This document shows positions 39,935-49,267 of a DNA stretch of 64,000 bases, one piece after another (position 1 is the first letter of the stretch; each line of letters starts with the position of its first letter). The translations under genes were made by a program, and so were the position numbers. The notes under the pieces were generated by a model, which was not told the DNA's origin, ran no database searches, and saw only the letters and a program-made list of their open reading frames with translations. This DNA is from Jonquetella anthropi DSM 22815 (GTDB lineage: Bacteria > Synergistota > Synergistia > Synergistales > Dethiosulfovibrionaceae): contig NZ_CM001376.1 of NCBI RefSeq assembly GCF_000237805.1, positions 419,010 to 483,009 on the forward strand, written 5' to 3'.

Positions 39935-41911
39935 ATGAAATTTCGTCTGGCGTTATGCAGCGTCATCTTGGGAGCGACCGCGCTCAGCGCCGCTCCAAAA
40001 TCATACGACCTGATTGTCGCCGGGGCTGGAACCGGCGGGTGCGCGGCGTCGATTCAGGCGGCCCGCATGGGCCTGAAAGTGGCGCTGTTGGAGCCGACCG
40101 GCTGGGTCGGCGGGCAAATGACCGCTGCCGGCGTGACGTCTCTGGACGACCTTCGGCGCAACCGCACCGGGCTGTACGGCGAGTTCCTGAACCGGCTCCG
40201 CCGCTATTACAAGAACTTGGGAGTGAACAGCGGGATCTGCTACTGGGGCGGCGACACGGCCAGCGGCAGCGCGTCGGTGGAGCAGAAAATCCTGCTGGAC
40301 ATGATGGCTGAAGCCGGGGCGATCGACCTGTTCCGCCACACGACGGTTCAGTCGGTCCTAGAGGAAAACGGCCGTGTTAAAGGCGTCAAGGCGCTCACCC
40401 CAAAAGGGGCGGTCGAGTTTCGTGCGCCCGTGACGATTGACGCGACCGAGCTGGGGGACATCCTTCCGATGACGACGGCTCGGTACAGGGTCGGCAATTC
40501 GGTTTCGCCTCACATTAACCCGTCGAGTTCCATACAGGACATCACCTGGGTGGCGGCGATTCACAAGAGAAAGGACGGTGTCCCTGAGCCGCTGAAAGCT
40601 CAGCTGGTCGACGAATATCACGCGATGCGGGTGCGCCTTTTCAGCCCGATCGTCTCGCCTGACGGCAAGTTCTGGGGGAAAGGGCGAGCGCCGTACAACA
40701 AGCCGACATTCGACGCGTACCGGGCTATTCCTGACCCGGACTGGAACCTTCGGGTTGTCGGCGACAAGGCGGACACGTGGCAGAACGTCACGTCCACCAG
40801 CCTGAACTGGGGCAACGACTACCCGGGCCGCAAGGCGGACAAGCGGGGGCTCCCTGCTCGGTACCTGACCGACGAAGCGTTCCGGCGGAAGGCTAACGCG
40901 GCGGCCCTGCGGCGGACCCTCGGGCTTTTGTACTACTACCAGAACAGCTTGGGCGGTTCGGACTGGACGGTGGACACTCGGCAGGGGTACGCCGAGTCGG
41001 GCGACAGCCCGCTTAACGTCGCCTCCTCCGTGCCGGCGTGGGCTAAAGAAATCGTCGCCAATATGCCGCCCATTCCGTACGCTAGGGAAAGCCGCCGGTT
41101 GGTCGGGCTCTACACCCTTCGGGCGTCGGACATCGAGCGGCCGCTGGGCGCGGACAGGACGTCGAACCGATTCAGCGACGCGGTCGCCGTCGGCGAGTAC
41201 CCGGTTGACATTCACGGTTCCCGCCAAGCCGATTCGCTGGAAAAAGACCTCGGCGAGACGCCGGAAGCCTTTCCGACCAAGTGGCACGCCGGGACGTTTC
41301 AAGTTCCGATTCGCTGCCTGATCCCTGAGCGCCTTGACGGCTTTTTGGCCGCGGAAAAGAACATCTCCGTTTCCCGAATGGTCAACGGGGCCACGAGGCT
41401 TCACCCCATCACGATGCTGACCGGGCAGGCGGCTGGGGCTCTGGCGGCGCTGGCGGTCAAAAATAATCTGCAGCCTCGGGACGTGCCGGTCTCGTTGGTT
41501 CAAGATCAACTGCTCCGCGACCGCTCGATGCTGTCGCTCTCGCTTTTCAGCGACGTCCCGACAACCAGCGACGATTGGCCGGCGGCCCAGTTCGCGGCCA
41601 TCGCGGCGGTGAAGCCGTTGGGCAAAGACGTTTTCGGCGCGTCCTTCCCGGTGAGAACTCAGGAGATGACGGACGCGGTTTACACGGTTATGGGGCTGCC
41701 GCTGCCAGAAGAGGCCGGCGAAAGCGAGGAGTGGGCGGCGCAGGGAGACCTTCGTCGGGTCATGGAAAACGCCGCGCCGGGCTTGACCGGCTGGCTGACC
41801 TTCCTGACCGACGACCGGGCGCCGCTTCGCCGGATCGTCCTCGCTCAGGTTCTTCACGCCGCAGCCGTGGAGAGGGGAAAAGCTCAGATACAGCGTCAAA
41901 GAGGGAAGTAG
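39935..41911 (+). CDS. Exported FAD-dependent oxidoreductase
   Basis: A 658-residue flavoprotein (FAD_oxidored type). A Sec-like signal peptide (MKFRLALCSVILGATALSAA) is followed at once by the FAD motif YDLIVAGAGTGGCAASIQAA and LLEPTGWVGGQMTAAGVTS. DATELGDILPM and an end-of-domain RLHPITMLTGQAAGALAALA complete the fold. Family members oxidise or dehydrate small organic acids or sugars; the substrate is unknown. ATG 39935 follows GGAGGTGCGAT. Export of a flavoprotein without a twin-arginine signal implies FAD loading outside or an uncleaved anchor. It is 37 bases upstream of a 2-hydroxyacid dehydrogenase, so the two probably form an operon. Confidence 0.83.
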   Translation: MKFRLALCSVILGATALSAAPKSYDLIVAGAGTGGCAASIQAARMGLKVALLEPTGWVGGQMTAAGVTSLDDLRRNRTGLYGEFLNRLRRYYKNLGVNSGICYWGGDTASGSASVEQKILLDMMAEAGAIDLFRHTTVQSVLEENGRVKGVKALTPKGAVEFRAPVTIDATELGDILPMTTARYRVGNSVSPHINPSSSIQDITWVAAIHKRKDGVPEPLKAQLVDEYHAMRVRLFSPIVSPDGKFWGKGRAPYNKPTFDAYRAIPDPDWNLRVVGDKADTWQNVTSTSLNWGNDYPGRKADKRGLPARYLTDEAFRRKANAAALRRTLGLLYYYQNSLGGSDWTVDTRQGYAESGDSPLNVASSVPAWAKEIVANMPPIPYARESRRLVGLYTLRASDIERPLGADRTSNRFSDAVAVGEYPVDIHGSRQADSLEKDLGETPEAFPTKWHAGTFQVPIRCLIPERLDGFLAAEKNISVSRMVNGATRLHPITMLTGQAAGALAALAVKNNLQPRDVPVSLVQDQLLRDRSMLSLSLFSDVPTTSDDWPAAQFAAIAAVKPLGKDVFGASFPVRTQEMTDAVYTVMGLPLPEEAGESEEWAAQGDLRRVMENAAPGLTGWLTFLTDDRAPLRRIVLAQVLHAAAVERGKAQIQRQRGK

Positions 41912-41948
41912 ATTTTACCGGAGAAAGAAGACGATGGGAGGAGAAAGC

Positions 41949-42902
41949 ATGAAGATTGTTGTGTTGGACGGATACCCGGGGAACCCGGGGGACCTGAGCT
42001 GGGACGGACTGAAAGCCCTCGGAGATTTAACGGTCTACGACCGGACGTCGTACGACCAAGTGGCCGAGCGGTGCGCCGGCGCCCAAGTCGTCTTGACGAA
42101 CAAGTGTCCGGTGCGGAAGGAACATATCGCCCAGCTGCCGGAGTTGAAATACATCGGCATGATCGCCACAGGGTATGACCCGGTGGACATCGCGTTCGCC
42201 AAAGAGCGGGGCATCGTCGTCACGAACGTTCCGGGCTACAGCAGCGAACACGTAGCGCAGCTGGTCTTCTCCCTCATTCTTGAACTGGCCGACCGAGTCG
42301 GCCTGCACGATGGGGCAGTCAAAAACGGCGAGTGGATGAACTGCCCGGACTTTACCTTTCAGAAGACGCGGATCTTCGAACTGGCCGGCAAAACGATTGG
42401 GATCGTCGGCTATGGCTCAATTGGACGTCGGGTTGGCCAGATCGCCCGAGGCTTTGGCATGACGGTCCTTGCGTCGGCCCGCTCGGCGAAGCCGTCCGAG
42501 GACGGAGTGTCTTTCGTGCCGCTGGACGAGGCGTTCAGCAAGTCCGACGTGGTGACTCTCCACTGTCCTCTGACGGATCAGACCCGCGGCTTGGTCAACC
42601 GAAGCCGCGTCGCGTCGATGAAGCGCGGCGCGATCCTGATCAACACCGCCCGCGGCCCGTTGGTAGATCAAGAGGCCGTTCTGGAAGGGCTGAAAAACGG
42701 CCAGCTGGGCGGCGCCGGGCTGGACGTGCTCGGCAAAGAGCCGCCGCTGCAGATCTGCGAGTTGGTGAAGCAGCCGAACTGCGTTGTCACCCCGCACATC
42801 GCCTGGGCGAGCGCCGAAGCGCGTGTGCGGCTCATGGATCAGCTGGCGGCAAATTTGAGCGCTTGGCTTGCTGGGCGCCCTGTCAACGTGGTGAACGGAT
42901 AA
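41949..42902 (+). CDS. D-2-hydroxyacid dehydrogenase (glycerate dehydrogenase-like)
   Basis: A 317-residue NAD-dependent enzyme. The nucleotide motif is TIGIVGYGSIGRRVGQIARG; the active-site trio shows as INTARGPLVD (Arg), LDVLGKEPP (Glu) and TPHIAWASAEAR (His). It reduces hydroxypyruvate or glyoxylate, or a related 2-oxoacid. VTNVPGYSSEHVAQLVFSL fits the glycerate dehydrogenase subgroup. ATG 41949 has GGGAGGAGAAAGC. It is downstream of the exported flavoprotein and ends at a clear terminator. Confidence 0.92.
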   Translation: MKIVVLDGYPGNPGDLSWDGLKALGDLTVYDRTSYDQVAERCAGAQVVLTNKCPVRKEHIAQLPELKYIGMIATGYDPVDIAFAKERGIVVTNVPGYSSEHVAQLVFSLILELADRVGLHDGAVKNGEWMNCPDFTFQKTRIFELAGKTIGIVGYGSIGRRVGQIARGFGMTVLASARSAKPSEDGVSFVPLDEAFSKSDVVTLHCPLTDQTRGLVNRSRVASMKRGAILINTARGPLVDQEAVLEGLKNGQLGGAGLDVLGKEPPLQICELVKQPNCVVTPHIAWASAEARVRLMDQLAANLSAWLAGRPVNVVNG

Positions 42903-42903
42903 G

Positions 42904-42940
42904 AAACGCCCGGAGTCTAAAGAACTCCGGGCGTTTTATT
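42904..42940 (+). terminator. Terminator after the dehydrogenase gene
   Basis: AAACGCCCGGAGT / ACTCCGGGCGTTT stem, 7-base loop, TTTT tail. Confidence 0.88.
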
Positions 42941-42981
42941 ATGGGGGGGAGAAACCACCCGTGCGTCCGCACTGAGGGTAG

Positions 42982-43009
42982 TTGTCGGACCGGCAGACGC
43001 CGCTATAAT
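42982..43009 (+). promoter_or_regulatory. Promoter of the 390-aa exported protein gene
   Basis: TTGTCG (42982-42987), 16 bases, TATAAT (43004-43009). Confidence 0.65.
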
Positions 43010-43058
43010 CGGGATATAAAGTCGTAAAAGAAATTACCCTAAAGAAGGAGGAGTTCAA

Positions 43059-44231
43059 ATGCGGCGGTTTTATTTGGCAGGTTTCGTTGGGGCGGTTCTT
43101 GCCGTTTTTGGGGCGGGCGCTTGGGCGAGCGATTTTTACGAGCTGCGCGACAAGTTCGCCGATCAGGCGATTCGCGTGATTGACCACAACGAAAAAGTGA
43201 TCACCAACGTGATGAACCAGGTGAATTTTGAAGAGGGTTTTCCGTACGGGGATTTTCTCGTGTCGGCCCGGCTTCTCCGAAGCCAGATTGAGCACATTCA
43301 GGATTTGGCGGAGTACAAGCAGCTCATTGCCGAGTTCGGTCAATGGACCAAACCGTTGGAACGGGTCGTGAAGGAGCACGACATGACTACGACCTTCAGG
43401 GCCCAGCAGCTGGCCTCGATGCTTGACCGGCTGTCCGACGAGAAACTGATTCCCAAGCCGAACGCAGGGCAAGCTCTGTTTGTGCCGGCCCAGCTGTGGC
43501 TGCGGAACAAGGACGTGATCAAAGAACTGGTGTCGGCCCATCAAGCGCTGAACGACATGGCCGTTCTGTTCACCAAAGACGTGGAAAGCGTCAAGCGGTA
43601 CTACAACTCGATAAACTACAAAGACCTTCCGTCCGACTCGGTCATTCGCAGAAACCTTTTTGACCGAAACCCAAGGCTCTGGCCGCCGATGAAGCGGGAC
43701 CTTGATAAATGGGAAATTTACAAGCTGTACGGGGCTGAGCGGTGGCTTCAGCGCGATTTGACGGTCAACTCGTCGTTCCTCTCCTATGTCGATAAGTTCG
43801 ACCGGTATGCCGTCCAGCTTCCTGAGGCGCGTCGGCAGGTTCAGGGGCTGTACAAGCTGTTCTCCGACTACAGGGAAGCCTTTTCCAAGTCAACCGAATA
43901 CCCAGCAGCCAATTTGCCGGCGTACATTCACGCCCCAAACCTGAAAGAACTCGCCTCGGAGCGCTTGGTCGATAAAATGCAGGATTGGATAGATTTCAAC
44001 GCGAGCTGCGTCAATCTCCTTCTCAGGAAGGACTACGACGCGGCGCGGAAATACGGGGAGCTTCTGAAAGTCTATAACGGAAGCGATCTCAGCTCCGTCT
44101 GTGACAAGACTCACGTCCTTTACAAGAACGCCCGCGGGTCAAGCGAGAGCACGGCTCAGGCGGCGATGAAGTCGTTCCAAGAGCCGATCAGAAACGCGTA
44201 CCAAAAGTTGAAAGACACCCTGCGGAACTAA
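43059..44231 (+). CDS. Exported, all-helical protein of unknown function (390 aa)
   Basis: A signal peptide (MRRFYLAGFVGAVLAVFGAG, cleaved near AWASD) is followed by about 365 residues that look almost purely helical, rich in Lys, Asp, Leu and Tyr, with two or three cysteines and no membrane segment. Recurrent LLRSQIEHIQDLAEYKQLIA and AERWLQRDLTVNSSF segments suggest a helical bundle. I know no family. ATG 43059 has AAGAAGGAGGAGTTCAA. It has its own promoter and terminator, hence probably is well expressed and periplasmic. Confidence 0.75.
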   Translation: MRRFYLAGFVGAVLAVFGAGAWASDFYELRDKFADQAIRVIDHNEKVITNVMNQVNFEEGFPYGDFLVSARLLRSQIEHIQDLAEYKQLIAEFGQWTKPLERVVKEHDMTTTFRAQQLASMLDRLSDEKLIPKPNAGQALFVPAQLWLRNKDVIKELVSAHQALNDMAVLFTKDVESVKRYYNSINYKDLPSDSVIRRNLFDRNPRLWPPMKRDLDKWEIYKLYGAERWLQRDLTVNSSFLSYVDKFDRYAVQLPEARRQVQGLYKLFSDYREAFSKSTEYPAANLPAYIHAPNLKELASERLVDKMQDWIDFNASCVNLLLRKDYDAARKYGELLKVYNGSDLSSVCDKTHVLYKNARGSSESTAQAAMKSFQEPIRNAYQKLKDTLRN

Positions 44232-44251
44232 GCGGGGAGAAGAGAACTGCG

Positions 44252-44283
44252 CTGGACGGCCGAAACGGCCGTCCAGTTTTTTT
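44252..44283 (+). terminator. Terminator
   Basis: An 11-bp stem (CTGGACGGCCG) with AAA loop and seven Ts. Confidence 0.93.
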
Positions 44284-44466
44284 GAAAAAAAGCAAGACTC
44301 TCAGTATTTTTTTATCTTTCGGTTGAGCCTTGAAGATGTAAAATAATTATAAGTAAGTCTCCACTTATATTTTTAAATCATTCGTGGGTTCGGCCGCTCG
44401 GCGCGGCGAGGGGGAAAACGGTTCGGCAGAATTTTCGGTGAAGCTGTTTTTGCTAAGGAGGACAAA

Positions 44467-45633
44467 ATGGTCAGAGAAAAGATCCTGAAATTTTTTCTGG
44501 AGCGGTTTGCCAAACACCCCTTCTTTGTGAAGATGGACGAAGAGAAATTTCTTGTCGGGACGGGAGAGCCGGAGTTCACGCTCAGGATTAACGGCCCCAT
44601 ATCCCTTGTGAGTCTGTTGGAAAGTACCTCTCTTGCGCTGGGCGAGGCGTACATGGACGGCACGATTGACGTCGAAGACGGCTCGTTATACTCCGCGCTC
44701 GACGCTCTTTTGAGCCAGATGGACAACTTTTCTACGAACCAGCACTCGCTGCGCCGCCTTCTGTTCCCCTCCACGTCGAAAAAGAACCAACTTCAAGCGG
44801 TTCAGAGCCACTACGATATCGGCAACGAGTTTTACAAGCTCTGGCTCGACGAGTCTATGAGCTATTCGTGCGGGTACTTTAAAACGTCCGGCGATACGCT
44901 TCACGACGCGCAGGTCAACAAGGTGAACTACATTCTTGAAAAGCTGCACCTGAAAGAGGGCATGTCCCTTCTTGATATCGGCTGCGGCTGGGGCTTTTTG
45001 CTCATTCAGGCCGCGAAAAAGTACAAGGTTCGCGGCACGGGCGTCACGCTGAGCGAAGGGCAGTACAACTACTTCAGCCGGCAGATTGCCGACCTCGGCT
45101 TGGAAGACACGCTGGAAGTCCGGCTGATGGATTACCGGGACCTTCCGAGTTGGGGACGAACGTTCGACCGGGTCGTCAGCGTGGGCATGTTGGAGCACGT
45201 CGGGCGGGACAACTATCGAAAATTCATGGACTGCGCGAGCAGCGTGATGAACGACGGCGGAGTCTTCCTTCTGCACTTCATCAGCGCTCTGAAGGAGTAC
45301 TCCGGGGATCCGTGGATGAAGAAGTATATTTTCCCGGGCGGGATGATTCCCAGCCTGCGCGAAATTATTTCCCAGATGGCCGAGTTCAACTTTCACACGC
45401 TGGACGTGGAGAACTTGAGGCTTCACTATTCCAAAACTCTGCTTTGCTGGGAGAAGAACTTCATGGAGCACTCGGACGAGATTAAAGCGCAGTACGGGGA
45501 GCGGTTCTTCCGTATGTGGCACTTATACCTTGCGGCGTGCGCCGCCTCGTTCCATAACGGCGTCATCGACCTGCACCAGATTTTGTTTTCCAAAGGCATT
45601 AATAACGAACTGCCGATAGTTCGCTGGTATTAG
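44467..45633 (+). CDS. cfa: Cyclopropane-fatty-acyl-phospholipid synthase
   Basis: A 388-residue SAM-dependent enzyme that adds a methylene bridge to unsaturated acyl chains in membrane phospholipids. The SAM site is LLDIGCGWGFLLIQAAKKY; YDIGNEFYKLWLDESMSYSC, GVTLSEGQYNY, SVGMLEHVGRDNY (bicarbonate/active-site Glu and His) and KYIFPGGMIPSL are family hallmarks. The C-terminal LLCWEKNF and RMWHLYLAACAASF agree. The 183 bases upstream are AT rich, with TATAAG at 44348-44353 as a possible -10. ATG 44467 follows AAGGAGGACAAA. Such lipids often rise in acid or stationary phase. Confidence 0.95.
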   Translation: MVREKILKFFLERFAKHPFFVKMDEEKFLVGTGEPEFTLRINGPISLVSLLESTSLALGEAYMDGTIDVEDGSLYSALDALLSQMDNFSTNQHSLRRLLFPSTSKKNQLQAVQSHYDIGNEFYKLWLDESMSYSCGYFKTSGDTLHDAQVNKVNYILEKLHLKEGMSLLDIGCGWGFLLIQAAKKYKVRGTGVTLSEGQYNYFSRQIADLGLEDTLEVRLMDYRDLPSWGRTFDRVVSVGMLEHVGRDNYRKFMDCASSVMNDGGVFLLHFISALKEYSGDPWMKKYIFPGGMIPSLREIISQMAEFNFHTLDVENLRLHYSKTLLCWEKNFMEHSDEIKAQYGERFFRMWHLYLAACAASFHNGVIDLHQILFSKGINNELPIVRWY

Positions 45634-45652
45634 CAGCGGGAACCGCAAAGAA

Positions 45653-45701
45653 ATCGCGCCGCCTTGAGGCCATCAACGGCTTCAAGGCGGCGCGATCTTT
45701 T
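45653..45701 (+). terminator. Terminator after cfa
   Basis: A long imperfect stem, ATCGCGCCGCCTTGA with its complement around GGCC-ATCAAC-GGCT, followed by CTTTTTG. Confidence 0.85.
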
Positions 45702-45731
45702 TGTTTAATAAAAACTCGATGGAGAAAAAGG

Positions 45732-47543
45732 TTAATGGGACAGCAGCTTGTTCAGCAGCTGCTCGATGACGTCTTCCTCAGGATTGTCGGTAGCCATTTG
45801 AACCGGCTGAGGAGGAATTGTCCCGCCGAAGCAGACCGCGTAGGGCAGTTTCCGCTCCCGTCCGTCCGAGGGTTTGTTCACCGGATAGCCGTGGTAGAGC
45901 AGCTCGGTGGATCCGCCGCCGTCGAGGTTCAGCAGGTCCGTGAAGCCTAAGTACTGCCCGAGTGTCGTCGCCTCGTCCAAGGTCAGGCCGGAGCTGTGCC
46001 ACGGGGCTCTGCCGTCAACTGCCAGCCACCAGACCGTCTTGCCAATGCGGCCGACGAGGGTTCTCGGATGGCGGCGGTTGATCACTCCGACCGCTATCCC
46101 TTCGTTCATCCGCTGAATTTTTCCGTCCTTCAACAGCAGCGGGCCGCCCTGAAGCGCGCCAACCGTTCCTTGGGCGTTCTCGTCTCGCCACTGAACGTTC
46201 AGCGTAATCGGGTCGCCTTCGGAGAGACGTCCGTTGATCGATCGGTCTTCCAGCAGCCAGTCGGTCGGCTTCATCGTCGTCGGGTCAGACTGAAGGAGGC
46301 GCAGTTTGCCTTTCGAGAGCGAAAAAAGCCGGGTCGCCGACGACATGGCGACCGATCGACCGAGTTCGCCTGAAAAAAATCCCAGCTCGCCCGGCAAGGT
46401 CTCTTTGTTGATAGTCCGCGGGACGCCGACCTGACGGCCGCCGTTTTGCAGCTGAATGCGAAAGTCGCCGGAACCAAAAAAGGTGCCGCCGTTCGCCTTC
46501 CAAGCCACCATGGAGCGCTGCGGGTAGGCGGTGTTCTGAGGAACGCCGCTGATGAATATGGTGCCGATAGGTTGCCCCATGTAAAAATAGCCGCCGTTGA
46601 TCGCCGCCTCGGAGCCGGTGATTCTTCCGTATTCGCTCAAAGGCAGAGAGCGGTTGTTACTGAGCTGCTGAGACGTAGTCACATAGGTGTCGGACAGTTT
46701 GGCCGGCGACCAGCCGGCAAAAAAGAGCGTCTGAATCGACGAATCTGTTGCCGCAGGAACAACGGCTGAGCCGGGCAGCTGCTTCGCTTGGGCTTGAGCG
46801 ATCGCCGCGCTGGCGACCTTCGGGGTGACGACGTCGTACCGGGGGTTGCCGTCGATGATGGACAACCGCAGATTTTTCGGAAGACGGCCTTGGATCTTCT
46901 GCAGGAAGCTTGACGCTTCGTCGTAGGTTTCAAACGACGCCAGAGAGACCTGCCAACCTGCAGGCGGCCGGCCTGTGCCAGTTCGTCTGAGCCAAAGCGT
47001 CCCGGCTGGGGAGGAGAACTTCTTGTCCCAGATCAGGGCCTGCCGACAGTCGCCCAGCCATTTCGCCAGCTTTTGAGCTTCTTGGGGCGTCAAAAGGACG
47101 TCGGGGTTTTCCCACAGTTCGGACGGCGCGGCGGGCTTGACTTGTTCTGCCAAGATCAGAGTCCCCTGCCGGATCTGTTCGGTCCAAGCCGGCGGCGGCG
47201 TTCCGTCGCCGCAGAGCCAGTTCGCAAGCTGGGCTTCGTGAGACCAGCCCATAGACAAAAACGCGAAGTAAACCGCGTCGCCTTGGGTAACCGGCTGAGC
47301 GGGTGAGACGGTAGAAATATCGATGATTCCCCACTCGGACGCCGCCTCAAACGCGGTGGGAACGAGGGACGGCGTTCGGGCGAGGGTCGGCAGGTCGAGG
47401 CTTTGGAAAATCGTCTCTAAAAGCTCTTCTGTGGATACCGTCTGTCCGACGGCGGCGCTTTCTGCCGGCCCGGCAAGCGGCACGGCAAAAACGCAGCAGG
47501 CCGTCAGCAGGGTCAGAGCCGCTCGGCACAGAGAAAAAATCAT
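45732..47543 (-). CDS. Exported phosphodiester glycosidase (NAGPA-domain) protein
   Basis: A 603-residue exported protein. Signal peptide 1-30; an N-terminal helical part (SLH-like look, AFEAASEWGIIDIS...VTQGDAVYFAFL, not certain); a central segment with a SPOR-like pattern (GWQVSLASFETYDEASSFLQ, about residues 195-235); and a C-terminal NAGPA (DUF2233) domain: EAAINGGYFYMG, ALQGGPLLLKDG, INRRHPRTLVGR and LNLDGGGSTELLYH. NAGPA enzymes split sugar phosphodiesters. SPOR-type domains bind bare peptidoglycan, so it may trim wall-linked polymers. That role is inference. Confidence 0.82.
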   Translation of the reverse strand: MIFSLCRAALTLLTACCVFAVPLAGPAESAAVGQTVSTEELLETIFQSLDLPTLARTPSLVPTAFEAASEWGIIDISTVSPAQPVTQGDAVYFAFLSMGWSHEAQLANWLCGDGTPPPAWTEQIRQGTLILAEQVKPAAPSELWENPDVLLTPQEAQKLAKWLGDCRQALIWDKKFSSPAGTLWLRRTGTGRPPAGWQVSLASFETYDEASSFLQKIQGRLPKNLRLSIIDGNPRYDVVTPKVASAAIAQAQAKQLPGSAVVPAATDSSIQTLFFAGWSPAKLSDTYVTTSQQLSNNRSLPLSEYGRITGSEAAINGGYFYMGQPIGTIFISGVPQNTAYPQRSMVAWKANGGTFFGSGDFRIQLQNGGRQVGVPRTINKETLPGELGFFSGELGRSVAMSSATRLFSLSKGKLRLLQSDPTTMKPTDWLLEDRSINGRLSEGDPITLNVQWRDENAQGTVGALQGGPLLLKDGKIQRMNEGIAVGVINRRHPRTLVGRIGKTVWWLAVDGRAPWHSSGLTLDEATTLGQYLGFTDLLNLDGGGSTELLYHGYPVNKPSDGRERKLPYAVCFGGTIPPQPVQMATDNPEEDVIEQLLNKLLSH

Positions 47544-47892
47544 ACAAAAACCTCCTTATAACAACGTCGTCAAGTGTTAAAGACCTTGACGGAATCCGCT
47601 TCTTGCGCCGCCTCATTGAAGTACGGACGCCGTCGGCTTTTCCGCTTGCGGTCGTCCCGGTCGGGAAGTCGGCCGTCCAACAGCGCGGTATCGGCACGTT
47701 CAGCTTGGCGCGCCCTTGATCGCGGAATATAGGGGCAAAGAATAAAAATCCAAACCATATTGTACTTCAACGCGGCCTGCAAGGATAGAAGATGATGAGG
47801 AGAGTGAAACGCCGCTTCTCAAACGTTGACAGCCTTCTGAAAGGTGGTTATAATGCCCTCTGTTACTGGAGTTCCTTCTCGACTGCCGGCGT
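47544..47892. other. 349-base intergenic region before the tRNA-Ala pair
   Basis: No convincing gene; short frames here lack ribosome sites and family likeness. The right end holds a consensus promoter at 47826-47854 for the tRNAs. Confidence 0.6.
47826..47854 (+). promoter_or_regulatory. Consensus promoter of the tRNA-Ala pair
   Basis: TTGACA (47826-47831), 17 bases, TATAAT (47849-47854): both boxes perfect, 38 bases before the first tRNA. Confidence 0.88.
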
Positions 47893-47968
<76 letters not shown>

Positions 47969-48001
47969 TTTTTTTCGCGCCGGCCGTTGGAAACGTCATA
48001 C

Positions 48002-48077
<76 letters not shown>

Positions 48078-48111
48078 GAAGAGAACGAAATGACTCCGTC
48101 ATTTCTTTGAG

Positions 48112-48136
48112 GCCGGCTCGATGAGCCGGCTTTTTT
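48112..48136 (+). terminator. Terminator after the tRNA-Ala pair
   Basis: GCCGGCTC-GAT-GAGCCGGC followed by six Ts. Confidence 0.93.
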
Positions 48137-48235
48137 GTTTGCTCGACAGGATTTTGAAAACTCCGAAAAGCTCTGTTTGAGCGGGCGCCTGTCGTATAAT
48201 ACAGACGAAACGCCCACGACGGGAGGAGTTATTCG

Positions 48236-49267
48236 TTGAAGCTCAGTCGATCCATTATCGCGCCGGTACTCGGACTGGCCGTTGCTCTGGCAGTCGCCGC
48301 GACGATTCCATTTTGGGGCGGGCGCCGCGCGCCGCTGAAACGGCAGATTTTTGCCATGGACACGGTGTTCGAACTGACGCTGTGGGGCGCCGGTCAAGAT
48401 GACATGGACGCGGCGGTCGCCTTGGCAGGGAGCGACGGCCGATTCTTTTCCCGGCAGAACCCTGACTCGCCGGTCGCGGCTCTGAACCGGGCGGCCGGTC
48501 ATGGGCCAGTCCAAGTGCCCGAACGGCTCGCGTCTTTGATGACCCGGGCGCTTGGCTGGACGAAGCGGACCAACGGCGCGTTTAACCCGATGATCGGCCC
48601 GATCGTGGACCTGTGGGGTATTGGAACGGACAAAGCCCACGTTCCCTTTCCGCGGGAGATTCGGGAGGCCTTGCCGAGGTGTCGGTGGCAGGACGTGAAA
48701 ATAGACGGAAGGTCTGTCGAGCTGAGCCAAGGGCAAGTGCTGGATCTGGGCGGCATCGCCAAGGGAACCTGCGCCGACGATCTGCGCCAAATGCTTCAGA
48801 GCCGCGGCGTGTCGGCGGGCGTTTTAAACCTCGGCGGCAACGTGGTGGCGTTCGGCCGAAGGCCAGAAGGCGGCGCGTGGCAAATCGGCGTTCAGGACCC
48901 GTTGGACGAGCGGGGCGCGATTTTTGGCATAGTCTCCCTGCCGGACGGCGGTTCGGTCGTCACGTCCGGCCCCTATGAGCGGTACTTCTTTCAAAACGGA
49001 CGCCGGTATCATCACCTGTTTGACCCGGCGACCGGCCGCCCTGCCGAGTCGGACCTGCAGGCTGTGACGGTCGTCAGCGAACGCTCAGAGGACGGTGACG
49101 CCTTGGCAACGGCCCTGTTCGTCCTCGGTTCGGTCAAGGGGGAGGAGCTCCTCAAGTCCTTGCCGGGGATTGACGCCATTTTTGTCGGTCTCGGATGGGT
49201 CAAGGTGACTCCCGGCCTGAAAGGCCGCTTTGAGCTGACCGACGAGGCGCCTTATGAGATCCGGTGA
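48236..49267 (+). CDS. apbE: FAD:protein FMN transferase (ApbE)
   Basis: A 343-residue exported or anchored enzyme that attaches FMN to Thr/Ser of partner proteins, using FAD. Hydrophobic signal/anchor at residues 7-25 (IIAPVLGLAVALAVAATIPF); then IFAMDTVFELTLWG, DLGGIAKGTCADDLRQML, LNLGGNVVAFGRRPEGG and HHLFDPATGRPAESDLQAV, the family's Mg and flavin contacts. The start is TTG 48236 with GGGAGGAG 7 bases upstream; TATAAT at 48195-48200 is the likely -10. It overlaps the NusG-II gene, forming an electron-transfer-type cluster with it and the Gx protein. Confidence 0.9.
   Translation: MKLSRSIIAPVLGLAVALAVAATIPFWGGRRAPLKRQIFAMDTVFELTLWGAGQDDMDAAVALAGSDGRFFSRQNPDSPVAALNRAAGHGPVQVPERLASLMTRALGWTKRTNGAFNPMIGPIVDLWGIGTDKAHVPFPREIREALPRCRWQDVKIDGRSVELSQGQVLDLGGIAKGTCADDLRQMLQSRGVSAGVLNLGGNVVAFGRRPEGGAWQIGVQDPLDERGAIFGIVSLPDGGSVVTSGPYERYFFQNGRRYHHLFDPATGRPAESDLQAVTVVSERSEDGDALATALFVLGSVKGEELLKSLPGIDAIFVGLGWVKVTPGLKGRFELTDEAPYEIR

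Noticed and set aside
40358-41899. Long minus-strand frame opposite the exported flavoprotein
   Set aside because: No start signal or domain; the + gene has FAD motifs throughout.
47570-47782. Possible 70-codon gene on the minus strand before the tRNA-Ala pair
   Set aside because: No ribosome site, odd composition and no likeness to any family.
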